A stretch of DNA of 64,000 bases from Salibacterium qingdaonense (GTDB lineage Bacteria; Bacillota; Bacilli; Bacillales; Marinococcaceae), in NCBI RefSeq assembly GCF_900114715.1, contig NZ_FOTY01000005.1:1-64000 (forward strand), given 5' to 3'. This document shows, in pieces, positions 34,226 through 43,308 of this stretch. Position 1 is the stretch's first letter, and each line of letters starts with the position of its first letter. The translations under genes were made by a program, and so were the position numbers. The notes beneath the pieces were generated by a model, which was not told the DNA's origin, did not search any database, and saw only the letters and a program-made list of their open reading frames with translations.

Positions 34226-34544
34226 ACGCTCTTCCCGCCTTATCCAGCAGATCATGAAGCGACGCCCAATCCCGGCGTTTGCGTTCGAGTTCGGCCCCGC
34301 CTTCTTCGGTGATGGCGTAATATTTTTTGCGTCGTTCTCCTTCCGGTGTGCTCCAATAAGACGTTACCCAGCCTTTCCGCTCCATCCGCTTCAGGGCTGG
34401 ATACAGCGTCCCTTCACTCATGTTGTACGCCTCATCACTCAGGCTCTTCAGCTTCTTCGTCATCTCATAACCGTACAGATCCCGGTCCGCCACCAACGAC
34501 AGCAGAATCAAATCAATGTTGCCTTTCATCATTTCTTTATCCAT
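34215..34544 (-). CDS. PadR-family transcriptional regulator
   Basis: 109-residue winged-helix repressor: LILLSLVADRDLYGYEMTKKL, SEGTLYPALKRMERKGWV and GERRKKYYAITEEG are family landmarks. It heads the padR-HAAS-propeller operon. A near-palindrome GTATAAATTTAAATAC (34580-34595) just upstream, containing a possible -10, suits autoregulation. Confidence 0.93.
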   Translation of the reverse strand: MDKEMMKGNIDLILLSLVADRDLYGYEMTKKLKSLSDEAYNMSEGTLYPALKRMERKGWVTSYWSTPEGERRKKYYAITEEGGAELERKRRDWASLHDLLDKAGRAYDT

Positions 34545-34578
34545 ATTCTATTCTTTCCTTTCACTGGAATACAGTTAC

Positions 34579-34595
34579 AGTATAAATTTAAATAC
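34579..34595 (-). promoter_or_regulatory. possible PadR operator over the -10 region
   Basis: GTAT-n8-ATAC inverted repeat (34580-34595) in an AT-rich stretch 35 nt before padR; the minus strand gives TATACT as a candidate -10. It matches the general PadR pattern of short arms separated by about 8-10 bp. Confidence 0.45.
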
Positions 34596-34809
34596 ATCGT
34601 AACACAAGGGCTGATGATAAAACAGCGAGTCTGGGACAAAAGTAAAATAGGTGGAGGAAAAACACGAATGTCCGGCGGCGTTGTTCAACCATTGTCCAGC
34701 AGCGGAGCCTACATGCTTTGACTCCTGCTCCAAACAGCACGAGTCGCGGGGCCCTGCAGGATGTGCGGTCAGGTCAGCGCCCGCACGTGACGTACTTCCA
34801 CAGGCTACT

Positions 34810-34960
34810 GACGTTTACCGGGGCACCGAACCCTCTAAAGTGCCTTTGGAATCATTCATAGTGACGTTTTGAGGGGTACCGGATACTATAAAGTGCCTTC
34901 GGCGATGTGTCCAACGACGTTTTAGGGGGTCCTTTTCCCCTAAAGTGCCTTAGAACCCAT
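34810..34960. repeat. three-unit 52-53 bp direct repeat
   Basis: GACGTTT occurs at 34810, 34863 and 34916, and TAAAGTGCCTT at 34836, 34889 and 34941. Between them CCCCTAAA and TTTAGGGG arms let each unit fold as a hairpin. Confidence 0.6.
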
Positions 34961-35182
34961 TTGCAACGAATGTCCGTCCCCCCAACCTGAACACAGCAAA
35001 CAAACGCCTGCATTTTCTGCGTCCGTACGGCCGGATCCGTTCAGGTGTTGTTTCGATGCCGGCCAACGGGTCATGGAACGGACAGGTACAAAGAAGACAC
35101 GATGAGCCCCGGCGAATCGATGCCGCCCTTGTGCTCTGGAGTAAAAGCGAAATATGTTGGCGCAGCGGTGCCTTTCCAAAAT

Positions 35183-35222
35183 AAAGAATGCCGAACGATT
35201 TTTTAATCGTTCGGCATTCTTT
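35183..35222 (-). terminator. strong bidirectional terminator
   Basis: Perfect 18-bp stem (35183-35200 with 35205-35222) with a TTTT loop and A/T-rich ends, 32 nt after the GGDEF-EAL stop. Confidence 0.85.
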
Positions 35223-35253
35223 ATCTGATTTAGGTTTTGTCCCAGACTCAAGA

Positions 35254-37671
35254 TTATTTTTCAATTTTCGACGAAGGAAGCGGCGGGCTGTAGTAATAAC
35301 CCTGATACTCTTCGCATGCTTCACCGGAAAGCAGCTGGAGCTGGGCCTCGTTTTCGATGCCTTCTGCGATGACATTGAATTCCAGCCGGTGCGCCATATG
35401 AATGATAGCGTCGACAATCGCTTTTTCCCTGGATCCCTGTTCCATGTTATCGATAAACGACTTGTCGATCTTCAAGGTGTTGAGCGGAAAATCTTTCAAA
35501 TAGCTCAAGGAGGAGTACCCTGTACCGAAGTCATCGAGCGATATTTTGACTCCCATGTCCCGTATTTCTTTCATGACCGGAATGGACTGCGTTGTGTCCT
35601 GTACGATGGTTTCGGTCATTTCAAGTTCCAGATAGGCAGGCGGCAGTCCGGTTTCGGCAAGAATATCTTTCACAATCTGTACAAAATCCGGCTGCTGGAA
35701 CTGAATGGCGGATATATTAACCGACATTCTCAAGACCCCGCCGCCATCCTTTATCCACGCCATCATCTGCCGGCATGCTTCTTCGAGCACCCAGCGGCCG
35801 AGCGGGATAATCAAGCCTGTCTCTTCAGCCAGCGGGATAAAGTCACCGGGAGAAACCATGCCGTACTCCGGGTGTTCCCACCGGATCAGGGCTTCATACC
35901 CTTTGACTTCGCCGGATGCGACGCTGACCTGAGGCTGATAGTAGAGCTGGAACTGCCCCTCTTTCAAACCTTTGCGCAGATCGGACTCAAGCAGCAGTTT
36001 TTTCGATACTTCCTCATTCATGTCCGGCGTGAAAAAGCAGTACTGATTCTGTCCGTTGCTTTTCGACTGGTACATGGCGGTGTCCGCGTACTGTATCAAT
36101 TCTTCGGCGGACCGGCCGTTTTGCGGGTATATGCTGATGCCGATAGAAGCCGTCACGAACAACTCGTGATTTTCCACGAGAAAAGAACGTTTCAGCGACT
36201 GAATCAGCGACTGAGCTGTATGTACCGCCTGATACTGGGTGGCGTTAGGGAGTACCGCGACGAACTCATCGCCGCTTTGACGGGCAATGAAATCTTCTTC
36301 CCGAAGTTCCTCATTCATCCGCTGCGAGGCGGAAATCAGCAGTTCGTCCCCAATCCTGTGACCGAACACATCATTTACATTTTTAAAACGATCCAGGTCT
36401 ATAAAAAGAACCGCAATCCGGGACACAGCCTTTTGATCGAGCATATGCTGCAGGTGCTCGTTCAACATGCGCCGGTTCGGCAGTCTTGTGAGTTCGTCCC
36501 GGTATACGAGCTCCTGAATTCGTTCATTCTGCTCCACCCGCTCGGAAATATCGCGGATAATACCAGTGAAATAGACAGTTTTATCTCTTCCCTGCTTGGA
36601 AAGGGAGAGTTCAATCGGAAACGTCCTGCCGTTTTTGTGCAGTCCCTCGAGCTCCACGACGCTTCCAATCAGTTTTTCTTCTCCTGTATGCTGATGATTC
36701 GTGAATCCGGCATTGTGAGCGTCCCGGTAGGATTCCGGTATAATGACCGTCAAATCATGACCGATGACATCTTCTTTGCTGTGACCAAAAATGCGTTCCG
36801 CCGCTGCATTCCATGATATGATAGTACCTTCTTTGTCTGCTGTCACAATGGCGTCTGTCGCAGAATGAATAATAGATTGATAGAGATCTTCCAAATAGTT
36901 TGATTTGTTTTGACTCGACTCTACTCTGCCCGTGAAAACAGCAACGATGATGGTAATGGTTAAAATCATCATAACGACCATGCTGATCAGAACCGACAAC
37001 AGCTCCGATCCAAGGAAGGAAGAGGAGGACGGGCTCATCACGCCGTCGCCGGGCAGAAAATACGTGCCTTCCATCCCGGTATAATGCAGACCGGAAATCG
37101 CTGCCCCCATCACAATGGCACTTCCGATAAATCCAGCTTCCCTTTTTCCGCGGTGTTTGATCGACGGAAGAGCGGACAGAAGCCGCAGCGCCGAAAAAGA
37201 AGCCGCCAATCCTATGAGAACAGACAGTGCCACGTACATATAATCATAAATAAGTTCCGCCCCCATCTGCATGGAAGCCATCCCGATGTAATGCATGGAC
37301 ACAATGCCGGCGCCTATTAAAACGGAACCAATAAGATGAAATATAAGTTTCGGCTGAAAAAACTGTACGATTAAAAAAGCCAGACAGCTCGCCGTCACCG
37401 CACAGGTTACGCTGAGTGCAAACAGTACCGGATCATAAGTGACACTCATTCCCATGTCGTAAGCAAGCATCCCGATAAAATGCATCGACCATATGCCGCC
37501 GCCGAGGCAGAAACCACCGGCAATGGCCCACAGAATTTTTTTTCTGGATGTCGATCCTCCAAGACGCCCGGCAGCATGAAAAGCGGCATAGGACGCAAAA
37601 GCCGCAATAAACAGCGATAAAAGCACAAGCGATGGTTGGTACGTTCCCTGCATTAATTCCATTGAAGCCAC
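35254..37671 (-). CDS. MHYT-PAS-GGDEF-EAL cyclic-di-GMP protein
   Basis: Membrane-bound c-di-GMP enzyme of 805 residues. Seven N-terminal helices form an MHYT sensor (WSMHFIGM, SMHYIGM and LHYTGM, a proposed metal-binding set), then a PAS domain (about 255-370), a GGDEF domain (about 385-545) and an EAL domain (about 555-800). The cyclase motif reads SGDEF instead of GGDEF, which may weaken or change activity. The EAL domain keeps EALIRW, ELEMTET and DDFGTGYSSL, so phosphodiesterase activity is likely. Probably links an extracellular gas or redox cue to motility or biofilm; that part is inference. Confidence 0.93.
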   Translation of the reverse strand: MASMELMQGTYQPSLVLLSLFIAAFASYAAFHAAGRLGGSTSRKKILWAIAGGFCLGGGIWSMHFIGMLAYDMGMSVTYDPVLFALSVTCAVTASCLAFLIVQFFQPKLIFHLIGSVLIGAGIVSMHYIGMASMQMGAELIYDYMYVALSVLIGLAASFSALRLLSALPSIKHRGKREAGFIGSAIVMGAAISGLHYTGMEGTYFLPGDGVMSPSSSSFLGSELLSVLISMVVMMILTITIIVAVFTGRVESSQNKSNYLEDLYQSIIHSATDAIVTADKEGTIISWNAAAERIFGHSKEDVIGHDLTVIIPESYRDAHNAGFTNHQHTGEEKLIGSVVELEGLHKNGRTFPIELSLSKQGRDKTVYFTGIIRDISERVEQNERIQELVYRDELTRLPNRRMLNEHLQHMLDQKAVSRIAVLFIDLDRFKNVNDVFGHRIGDELLISASQRMNEELREEDFIARQSGDEFVAVLPNATQYQAVHTAQSLIQSLKRSFLVENHELFVTASIGISIYPQNGRSAEELIQYADTAMYQSKSNGQNQYCFFTPDMNEEVSKKLLLESDLRKGLKEGQFQLYYQPQVSVASGEVKGYEALIRWEHPEYGMVSPGDFIPLAEETGLIIPLGRWVLEEACRQMMAWIKDGGGVLRMSVNISAIQFQQPDFVQIVKDILAETGLPPAYLELEMTETIVQDTTQSIPVMKEIRDMGVKISLDDFGTGYSSLSYLKDFPLNTLKIDKSFIDNMEQGSREKAIVDAIIHMAHRLEFNVIAEGIENEAQLQLLSGEACEEYQGYYYSPPLPSSKIEK

Positions 37672-37693
37672 ATTTCCTTCCTTTCACCCCGAT

Positions 37694-38623
37694 CTACATC
37701 TGGAACAAAATCCCTGTAAGGGAGTAAATAATAACTGTTGAAAAGAAGACCGTCATGTGGACCAGCGAGAAAATAAACATCGCTTTTGCCCATTTCTCGG
37801 CGTCCATTTTTTTCGATCCATACATACTAAGTACCAGCCAGGTGATGCTGAGTAGAAGGGAGACGAGCATCAATCCAAGACTCAAAGTGCCAAGCAGAAA
37901 GCTGATACCGATTAAAATAACGAGATAAACGTTGGTCTGGACGTACGTGCGCTGGACACCTTTCACAACCGGCAGCATCGGAACCCCGGCTGCACGGTAT
38001 TCTTCGTATTTGCGGATGGCAATCGCGTAGAAATGCGGCATCTGCCACATGACGGTGATGACAAACAAACCCAGCACGGCGGGATGAGAGATATCAGGGT
38101 ACATGGCCGCCCATCCGATTAAAGGCGGCATCGCCCCGGAAATACTGCCGATCTCCGTATTATAAACCGTCCGCCGTTTACTCCACATCGTGTAGGGAAC
38201 GACATAAAAAAAGATGCCGAGAAAACCCAAAAGTGCAGCAAGCGGCGTGGCAAGCGCAAGTATTCCGACCCCGGCGATACTCATAAACACTGCCAGCCAT
38301 AATACTGTCTTGGCTTTGATCTGCCCGGTAACAGTCGGCCGGTTCTTTGTCCGCTCCATCATCGAATCAATATCGCGGTCATACAGATTATTGAAGGCAC
38401 CTGCTGCGCCCATGACGAGAATGGACCCCGCAAAAGCGCTCAGGATTGCCGGAAGTTTTTCTATAATTCCGAGCTGGTACGTATATAGCGCCAGGGTCAA
38501 CCCTGCGGCCATCGGGAATAAATTCGACTTGATGATTCCTGTTTTTATCGTTTTTGACAAAACTTCTGCAAACGACGGCTTCCCTGCTACGGAAGCTTCA
38601 TTTATCTTCTGATTTTTCCGCAT
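37694..38623 (-). CDS. ctaB: protoheme IX farnesyltransferase
   Basis: Membrane prenyltransferase making heme O from heme B for terminal oxidases. About 309 residues from the ATG at 38623 (AGAGGA upstream), nine helices, with the first Asp-rich motif NNLYDRDIDSMMERTKNRP and the second region YTMWSKRRTVYNTEIG. The cta oxidase genes usually next to it in Bacilli are absent here. Confidence 0.94.
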   Translation of the reverse strand: MRKNQKINEASVAGKPSFAEVLSKTIKTGIIKSNLFPMAAGLTLALYTYQLGIIEKLPAILSAFAGSILVMGAAGAFNNLYDRDIDSMMERTKNRPTVTGQIKAKTVLWLAVFMSIAGVGILALATPLAALLGFLGIFFYVVPYTMWSKRRTVYNTEIGSISGAMPPLIGWAAMYPDISHPAVLGLFVITVMWQMPHFYAIAIRKYEEYRAAGVPMLPVVKGVQRTYVQTNVYLVILIGISFLLGTLSLGLMLVSLLLSITWLVLSMYGSKKMDAEKWAKAMFIFSLVHMTVFFSTVIIYSLTGILFQM

Positions 38624-38861
38624 GATTATCCTCTTCATTTCTATAATAAATATTATGTACCATTATATCAGACATACGAACCGGCACATACGGAACGGTT
38701 TGACCATTCAGCGACACATTTCGGTGAATTTCAAATTTGTGACATGAAGTTTCCCGTGAAAGGGTATACAATCTGAAGTCTGCAAAATGGTTACCCGTGC
38801 CGTTTCCTTATTTATTTGTCTCATACTCTTCTTAATACCATGTGCAAAAGAGGTGTTAACT

Positions 38862-40439
38862 ATGGAAAACAAAACGAAACGATTTCCGTTCATGAACACG
38901 ATTTTCTGGGTCTCTTTTCCTATTATCTTTGTTTTTGCGTTATGGGGCGCTTTCGCACCTGATGCGTTAGCGGAAATGGCTGATATGGTGTACAGCTGGA
39001 TAGCCGGTACATTCGGATGGTTTTACCTGGTGTTTGTGCTGTTTCTCATTCTGTTTAATTTCTATATTGCTTTTAGTAAATACGGAAAAATCAGACTGGG
39101 AGGAGTGGATGCAAAACCAAAATATCCACTATTCACCTGGATTGCTATGTTATTCAGCTGTGGGTTCGGCGTCAGTATCGTTTTTTGGGGCGTGGCTGAA
39201 CCGATGACTCACTTCGGAACGCCTCCACCTTTTGTGTCCGGCATCGAGGCGGAATCACCTGCCGCTGCGAGAGAGGCGATGTGGAACGCATTCTTTAACA
39301 ACGGCATCCACCAGTGGGCATCTTTCACATTCGTAGGACTTGCGATCTCGTACTTTCATTACCGGAAGGATGAGCGCAGCCTGATCAGCGACACCATGAA
39401 CGCGGTTATCGGAGACCACGGAAAAAAACCGCTCCGTCATACAATTGATATCATTGCGGTTCTGGCAACGGTTATGGGAGTTGCGACAACGCTTGGGCTG
39501 AGTGTCATGCAGATTGGAAGCGGTCTTGGCAGCGTATTCGATCTCACGTCCGGCCGTATGATTCAATTCGGAATTGTCGCAGCCATGTTTCTCCTGTTTA
39601 TGGCCTCTACCGTGTCCGGTCTCGACCGGGGGATTAAGTATCTGAGTAACGTGAACCTCGGACTGGCTCTCATTCTTATGGTTGCCATGCTTATTATCGG
39701 ACCAACCGGGTTTATTCTAAACGCGCTGACAACTGGAATCGGCGATTATCTGCAGAATTTTTTCCAGGCAAGTCTTCGGCTGGATCAATACACAGACAGT
39801 ACCTGGGTGCAGGAGTGGCCGGTCTATTACTGGGCATGGACCATTGCCTGGGCGCCGTTTGTCGGGATGTTCGTTGCCCGTATTTCCAAAGGACGCACCC
39901 TGCGTGAATTCGTGCTCGGTGTTATGGTCGCGCCGCCTCTTATCGGTATTATCTGGATCGGTATTTTCGGCGGGACGGCGATCCACCTGGATCTGTTTCA
40001 GGGAACCGACATTACAGCTGCCGTCGAACAGAATACATCCACCGCTCTCTTTGCCATGCTTGAGCATGTTCCGCTTGGTACCATACTCTCGGTTCTTGCC
40101 ATCTGTCTGTTATTTACGTTTCTTGTCACGTCCGCCGACTCCGCCACTTTCGTTCTTGGCATGATGACATCAAACGGCGACGAGAACCCATCCGTCCTTT
40201 TGAAAATCATCTGGGGCACCCTGATTGCGTCCCTGGCTTTAATTCTGATTATCAGCGCGGGATTAAACGGACTGCAGACCGCCTCACTGGTCGGAGCATT
40301 ACCGTTTTCTGTCGTTCTGTTTGTCGCGGCCATATCGCTTCTTAAATCGATACGCAAAGACTACCGGAGGACCCGGGAGCTCGAAGAAGAAGAACGGCAG
40401 CGCCAGATTCGGGAGCAGATTGAAAATCATACAGAGTAA
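38862..40439 (+). CDS. BCCT-family betaine/choline/carnitine transporter
   Basis: Secondary transporter of about 525 residues and 12 helices, related to OpuD/BetP, importing compatible solutes with Na+ or H+. The ATG at 38862 with AGAGGTG upstream is chosen over 38787. Diagnostic stretches are FGVSIVFWGVAEPMTHFGTPP, WAWTIAWAPFVGMFVARISKGRTLREFV and FVTSADSATFVLGMMTS. The charged C-terminal tail (RTRELEEEERQRQIREQ) may sense osmotic strength. Exact solute unknown. Confidence 0.93.
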   Translation: MENKTKRFPFMNTIFWVSFPIIFVFALWGAFAPDALAEMADMVYSWIAGTFGWFYLVFVLFLILFNFYIAFSKYGKIRLGGVDAKPKYPLFTWIAMLFSCGFGVSIVFWGVAEPMTHFGTPPPFVSGIEAESPAAAREAMWNAFFNNGIHQWASFTFVGLAISYFHYRKDERSLISDTMNAVIGDHGKKPLRHTIDIIAVLATVMGVATTLGLSVMQIGSGLGSVFDLTSGRMIQFGIVAAMFLLFMASTVSGLDRGIKYLSNVNLGLALILMVAMLIIGPTGFILNALTTGIGDYLQNFFQASLRLDQYTDSTWVQEWPVYYWAWTIAWAPFVGMFVARISKGRTLREFVLGVMVAPPLIGIIWIGIFGGTAIHLDLFQGTDITAAVEQNTSTALFAMLEHVPLGTILSVLAICLLFTFLVTSADSATFVLGMMTSNGDENPSVLLKIIWGTLIASLALILIISAGLNGLQTASLVGALPFSVVLFVAAISLLKSIRKDYRRTRELEEEERQRQIREQIENHTE

Positions 40440-40446
40440 GAAGCAG

Positions 40447-40471
40447 GAGCCGCGCGTACCGTGCGCGGCTC
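40447..40471 (+). terminator. terminator after the BCCT gene
   Basis: GAGCCGCGC (40447-40455) pairs with GCGCGGCTC (40463-40471), followed by TTGTATTTTT. Confidence 0.85.
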
Positions 40472-40499
40472 TTGTATTTTTGTATTTCGGCCGTGGCAG

Positions 40500-40985
40500 G
40501 TGTTCATGATGACGTTTGTACACCATTTCCGATCCACTTTGGCCGCAGGACGTTCACAATCCGGCCCGTGCACCCCCAAAAATCCCCATCACGCGGCGCA
40601 GCACTGCATGATCCGGATTGTTTTTTCCTCCAGTTGCGTTTGCAACGTCTCCGTACGCCTTAAACGTCGTTAAGAAACGCACCGGGTTGCGTTTGACCGG
40701 AGCTCGGCAGTCGCAAACTGTCTTATGGACCTCTCTTGATTACGTTTACGCCCCAGTTCCCACCCATTTTGGCCGTAGGATCCTCATAAGCCGGTCCAGG
40801 CACCCCAAAAAATCCCCATCACGCGGCGCAGCACTGCATGATCCGGATTATTTTTTCCTCCAGTTGCGTTTGCACCGCCTCCGCGTACCCTAAACGTCGT
40901 TAAAAAACGCACCGGGTTGCGTTTGATCGAGGATCGGCAGTCGCAAACTGTCTTATGGACCGTTCATGATTACGTTTAGGGGACT
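40500..40985 (+). repeat. tandem array of a 230-bp repeat (copies B and C)
   Basis: The block at 40630 (CCAGTTGCGTTTGCA...) recurs at 40860 with over 85% identity by eye, and the block at 40500-40629 recurs at 40736-40859, so about 2.1 units of 230 bp are arranged head to tail. Each unit carries TAAACGTCGTTA, GGGTTGCGTTTGA, AAACTGTCTTATGGA, GATTACGTTTA and TTTGGCCG, and ends in a GGATTRTTTTTTCC terminator-like tail. No reading frame with an RBS. Confidence 0.85.
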
Positions 40986-41073
40986 CAATACACGTCAATC
41001 GTCGTTTAGACGCCGGGACTTGCTTTTTCTTCCATCTTTCCCTATGATATAAGAAATCGAAAGGGAGTGACCT

Positions 41074-41976
41074 ATGATTAAAAAGAAGCGCCGCCCATCC
41101 CCCGAACTCCAACTGTTTCGCAGCCTGAACCTGCGCTCTTCCCTTCCCCCGAAAGAAAAGCAGTACTACCACCATCTTGAAAAAGGATTCGAGGGAGAAA
41201 TGCAATTCGACGATTGGGCATCCACGCTCGATCCACAACCGGTAATGATTCATGATATCTCGTTTGAAATCAGCCACACCTACTGCCAGCTTGATTCGTT
41301 ATGGATCACCCCTCAAGGCATCTATCTTTTTGAGGTAAAACAATATGAGGGTGACTTTTATGTGAAAGATGATTCATGGTTTACCCTCTACGGAAAAGAA
41401 ATCAAAAGCCCTCTCCTACAGCTGAGAAAAAACGAGTCACTGCTCCGCCAGCTCATGCAGCAGCTGCAGTGGGACGTGCCGGTTCACGCCTTTCTGATTT
41501 TCATGAATCCCCTTTTCACGCTCTACCACGCTTCTCCTGATATGCCGATTCTTTTCCCTTCCCAGATAGAGAGGTTTCGTCAGAATTGGAAACGCGACTC
41601 GCTGCCTTCCGGAGAGAAAGAGGAAGGCAGGACGGCACTTCTCCTCGAACGCGGGACGACCATCCCCTTTCCTTCGCGGACACCGCCCTATACTTTCACC
41701 GATCTGCAAAAAGGAATCCTCTGCGCGGAGTGCTTTTCTTTTATGAAAAAAGAGAAGAGAATGCTGATCTGCCCGGGATGTCAAACCGCTGTCAGCAGGG
41801 ATCAAGGTGTGTTGCAGAGCATAGAGGAATTCAGGCGCCTTTTTCCCGATGAGAAGCTCACCACCAATACCATCATCGAATGGTGCGGAGGCGGCCTGCC
41901 TCCGCGGTCGGCAAGGAGGATTCTGACCACAAACTTCCAAATCAGAGGGAGAGGGAAGCATGCTTATTACCAGTGA
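41074..41976 (+). CDS. NERD-domain protein with C-terminal zinc ribbon
   Basis: 300 residues. The nuclease-related domain (about 35-150) shows GFEGEMQFDDW, the metal-site Asp in CQLDSLWIT, and the E-x-K of FEVKQYEGDFYV followed by DDSWF. A Cys4 ribbon (CAEC...CPGC, about 212-245) follows, and then a segment PPRSARRILTTNFQIRGRGK, HTH-like. Domain order suggests a DNA-processing or restriction-type nuclease, but no partner gene is present. It sits between repeat copies C and D as a possible cargo-like island. Confidence 0.82.
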   Translation: MIKKKRRPSPELQLFRSLNLRSSLPPKEKQYYHHLEKGFEGEMQFDDWASTLDPQPVMIHDISFEISHTYCQLDSLWITPQGIYLFEVKQYEGDFYVKDDSWFTLYGKEIKSPLLQLRKNESLLRQLMQQLQWDVPVHAFLIFMNPLFTLYHASPDMPILFPSQIERFRQNWKRDSLPSGEKEEGRTALLLERGTTIPFPSRTPPYTFTDLQKGILCAECFSFMKKEKRMLICPGCQTAVSRDQGVLQSIEEFRRLFPDEKLTTNTIIEWCGGGLPPRSARRILTTNFQIRGRGKHAYYQ

Positions 41977-42012
41977 CCAGAATGGCTCTGCAAACGGCAC
42001 CCCCATCTTCCC

Positions 42013-42185
42013 CCAGTTGCGTTTGCACCGCCTCCGCGCACCCTAAACGTCGTTAGGAAACGCAACGGGTTACGTTTGATCAGCTCCCCACTCCCTCAAA
42101 CTGTCTTATGGATCACCCTTGATTACGTTTACGCCCCTTTTCCCACCCACTTTGGCCGCCGGACGCTCACAAATCAGCACGCGGA
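42013..42185 (+). repeat. copy D of the 230-bp repeat family
   Basis: Matches the 5' block of copies B and C almost base for base (CCAGTTGCGTTTGCACCGCC, CTAAACGTCGTTAGGAAACG, AAACTGTCTTATGGA) and then the TTTGGCCG block, but its tail diverges into the terminator at 42190-42224. Confidence 0.8.
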
Positions 42186-42189
42186 CTCA

Positions 42190-42224
42190 AAAAATCCGGA
42201 TGACGTCGTGTCACCCGGATTTTT
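42190..42224 (-). terminator. terminator of bdbCD
   Basis: AAATCCGG-TGAC arms (42192-42204) pair with GTCACCCGGATTT (42210-42222), T-rich on both sides, just before the bdbC stop. Confidence 0.85.
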
Positions 42225-42226
42225 AA

Positions 42227-42649
42227 TCAGCTCTGCTTCCACTTAGCAAGCAGAGACAGCAGGATAGTGATAAGTAGAAAGCCCATCAAAGCAAGAAAGG
42301 GAATGGTAATAAAGCCTAAAAGATTGATATACTGCCCCTGACACGGAACTCCCTGGGCACACGGTTCCACGGGAGCGAACCCGGGAACTTTCTGCATCAG
42401 GTAATGGTATACCGAAACCAGACCGCCCACCACTGGTAGAGGAAGCACGTACCGAATGATACGGGGGTTATTATCAAAAGCTGCGATGCCGAGCACTATC
42501 ACAAGCGGATACATCAGAATGCGCTGGTACCAGCAGAGTTTGCAAGGCTCAAAACCAAGCACCCCGCTGAAATACAAACTCCCGAAAACAGCTGCTGCCG
42601 ACACCAGCCATGCAGCATACAATCCGTAGGATACGACGAACTTTCTCAT
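42227..42649 (-). CDS. bdbC: DsbB-like disulfide oxidoreductase
   Basis: Four-helix membrane protein that reoxidises the thiol oxidase BdbD with quinone. 140 residues with the first cysteine pair in PCKLCWYQR and the second in the loop EPCAQGVPCQG, as in BdbC/BdbB. It overlaps bdbD by 4 bp, so the two are translationally coupled. Confidence 0.93.
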   Translation of the reverse strand: MRKFVVSYGLYAAWLVSAAAVFGSLYFSGVLGFEPCKLCWYQRILMYPLVIVLGIAAFDNNPRIIRYVLPLPVVGGLVSVYHYLMQKVPGFAPVEPCAQGVPCQGQYINLLGFITIPFLALMGFLLITILLSLLAKWKQS

Positions 42650-43308
42650 GACTCCTGATTCAGCTCCTCTTCAACCGCCGCCTGAACAGACTCCCAGTCC
42701 ATTGGATCTTCAATGAGCGTTCCATTCACCAGAATACTCGGGGTAAATTGAATATTATACTCATCTACAAGTGATTCGTCAGTGCTTACCTGTTCTTCAT
42801 ACGTCCCCTGCTGCACGTCCTCTGCCACCTGTTCCGCTGCAGGCGCTCCGTCCACCTGAGCGGCCATATCCCCAAGCGAATCCGGGGTAACCCATGCTTC
42901 ATCCTGCGACTGACCGCCCGGATGGTTTTCAAAAATGGTCTGATGATACGACCAGAACGCCTCCGGACTGCGGTCCCATACCGATTCCGAGGCCAGTGCC
43001 GCAAGCCTTGACTTCTCGCCGTGGAACAGAGTATTCACATAAGTAAACGAGACATCGCCGCTGTTAATATAGTTTTCCTGAAGTTTTGGAAACACCGTCT
43101 GACTCCATGATTTGCACGCCGGGCACTTATAGTCCCCGAATTCCACCACCTGCACCGGCGCATCTTCTTCTCCCATCACCGGCTGATTATCCAGTTCCAG
43201 CTTCGAGCCTGCCTGACTTCCTCCCGGGTTGTCCGGTCTCGTAATCAGAAAAACACCCATCGCAACAAATACTACGGCCGTCACAATGACAAGAATTTTA
43301 GATTTCAT
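42646..43308 (-). CDS. bdbD: DsbA-like thiol-disulfide oxidoreductase
   Basis: Membrane-anchored thioredoxin-fold oxidase (220 residues; N-terminal anchor about 5-24) introducing disulfides into exported proteins, in Bacilli including competence pilins. Active site C-P-A-C in YKCPACKSW, cis-Pro region IQFTPSILVNG. The insert with DRSPEAFWSYHQTIFENHPGG is the usual helical domain. Confidence 0.94.
   Translation of the reverse strand: MKSKILVIVTAVVFVAMGVFLITRPDNPGGSQAGSKLELDNQPVMGEEDAPVQVVEFGDYKCPACKSWSQTVFPKLQENYINSGDVSFTYVNTLFHGEKSRLAALASESVWDRSPEAFWSYHQTIFENHPGGQSQDEAWVTPDSLGDMAAQVDGAPAAEQVAEDVQQGTYEEQVSTDESLVDEYNIQFTPSILVNGTLIEDPMDWESVQAAVEEELNQES

Larger units (their letters stand above)
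34627..35249. mobile_element. 623-bp MITE-like element with 15-bp perfect terminal inverted repeats
   Basis: GAGTCTGGGACAAAA (34627-34641) and TTTTGTCCCAGACTC (35235-35249) are exact inverse copies. The interior has no gene with an RBS. It holds a 53-bp direct repeat (34810-34960) and an 18-bp terminator stem. The right end abuts the stop of the GGDEF-EAL gene. No target-site duplication is evident. It may be the remnant of an IS or a non-autonomous element. Confidence 0.55.

Noticed and set aside
34940-35251. 103-codon minus-strand frame inside the 623-bp element
   Set aside because: It runs through a perfect terminator stem and the terminal inverted repeat; not transposase-like.
35188-36816. 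542-codon open frame antisense to the GGDEF-EAL gene
   Set aside because: The minus strand encodes an unmistakable multi-domain enzyme; the antisense product matches nothing and begins inside a terminator.
40500-40985. CRISPR array
   Set aside because: Repeats are about 230 bp with no short unique spacers, and there are no cas genes in the window.
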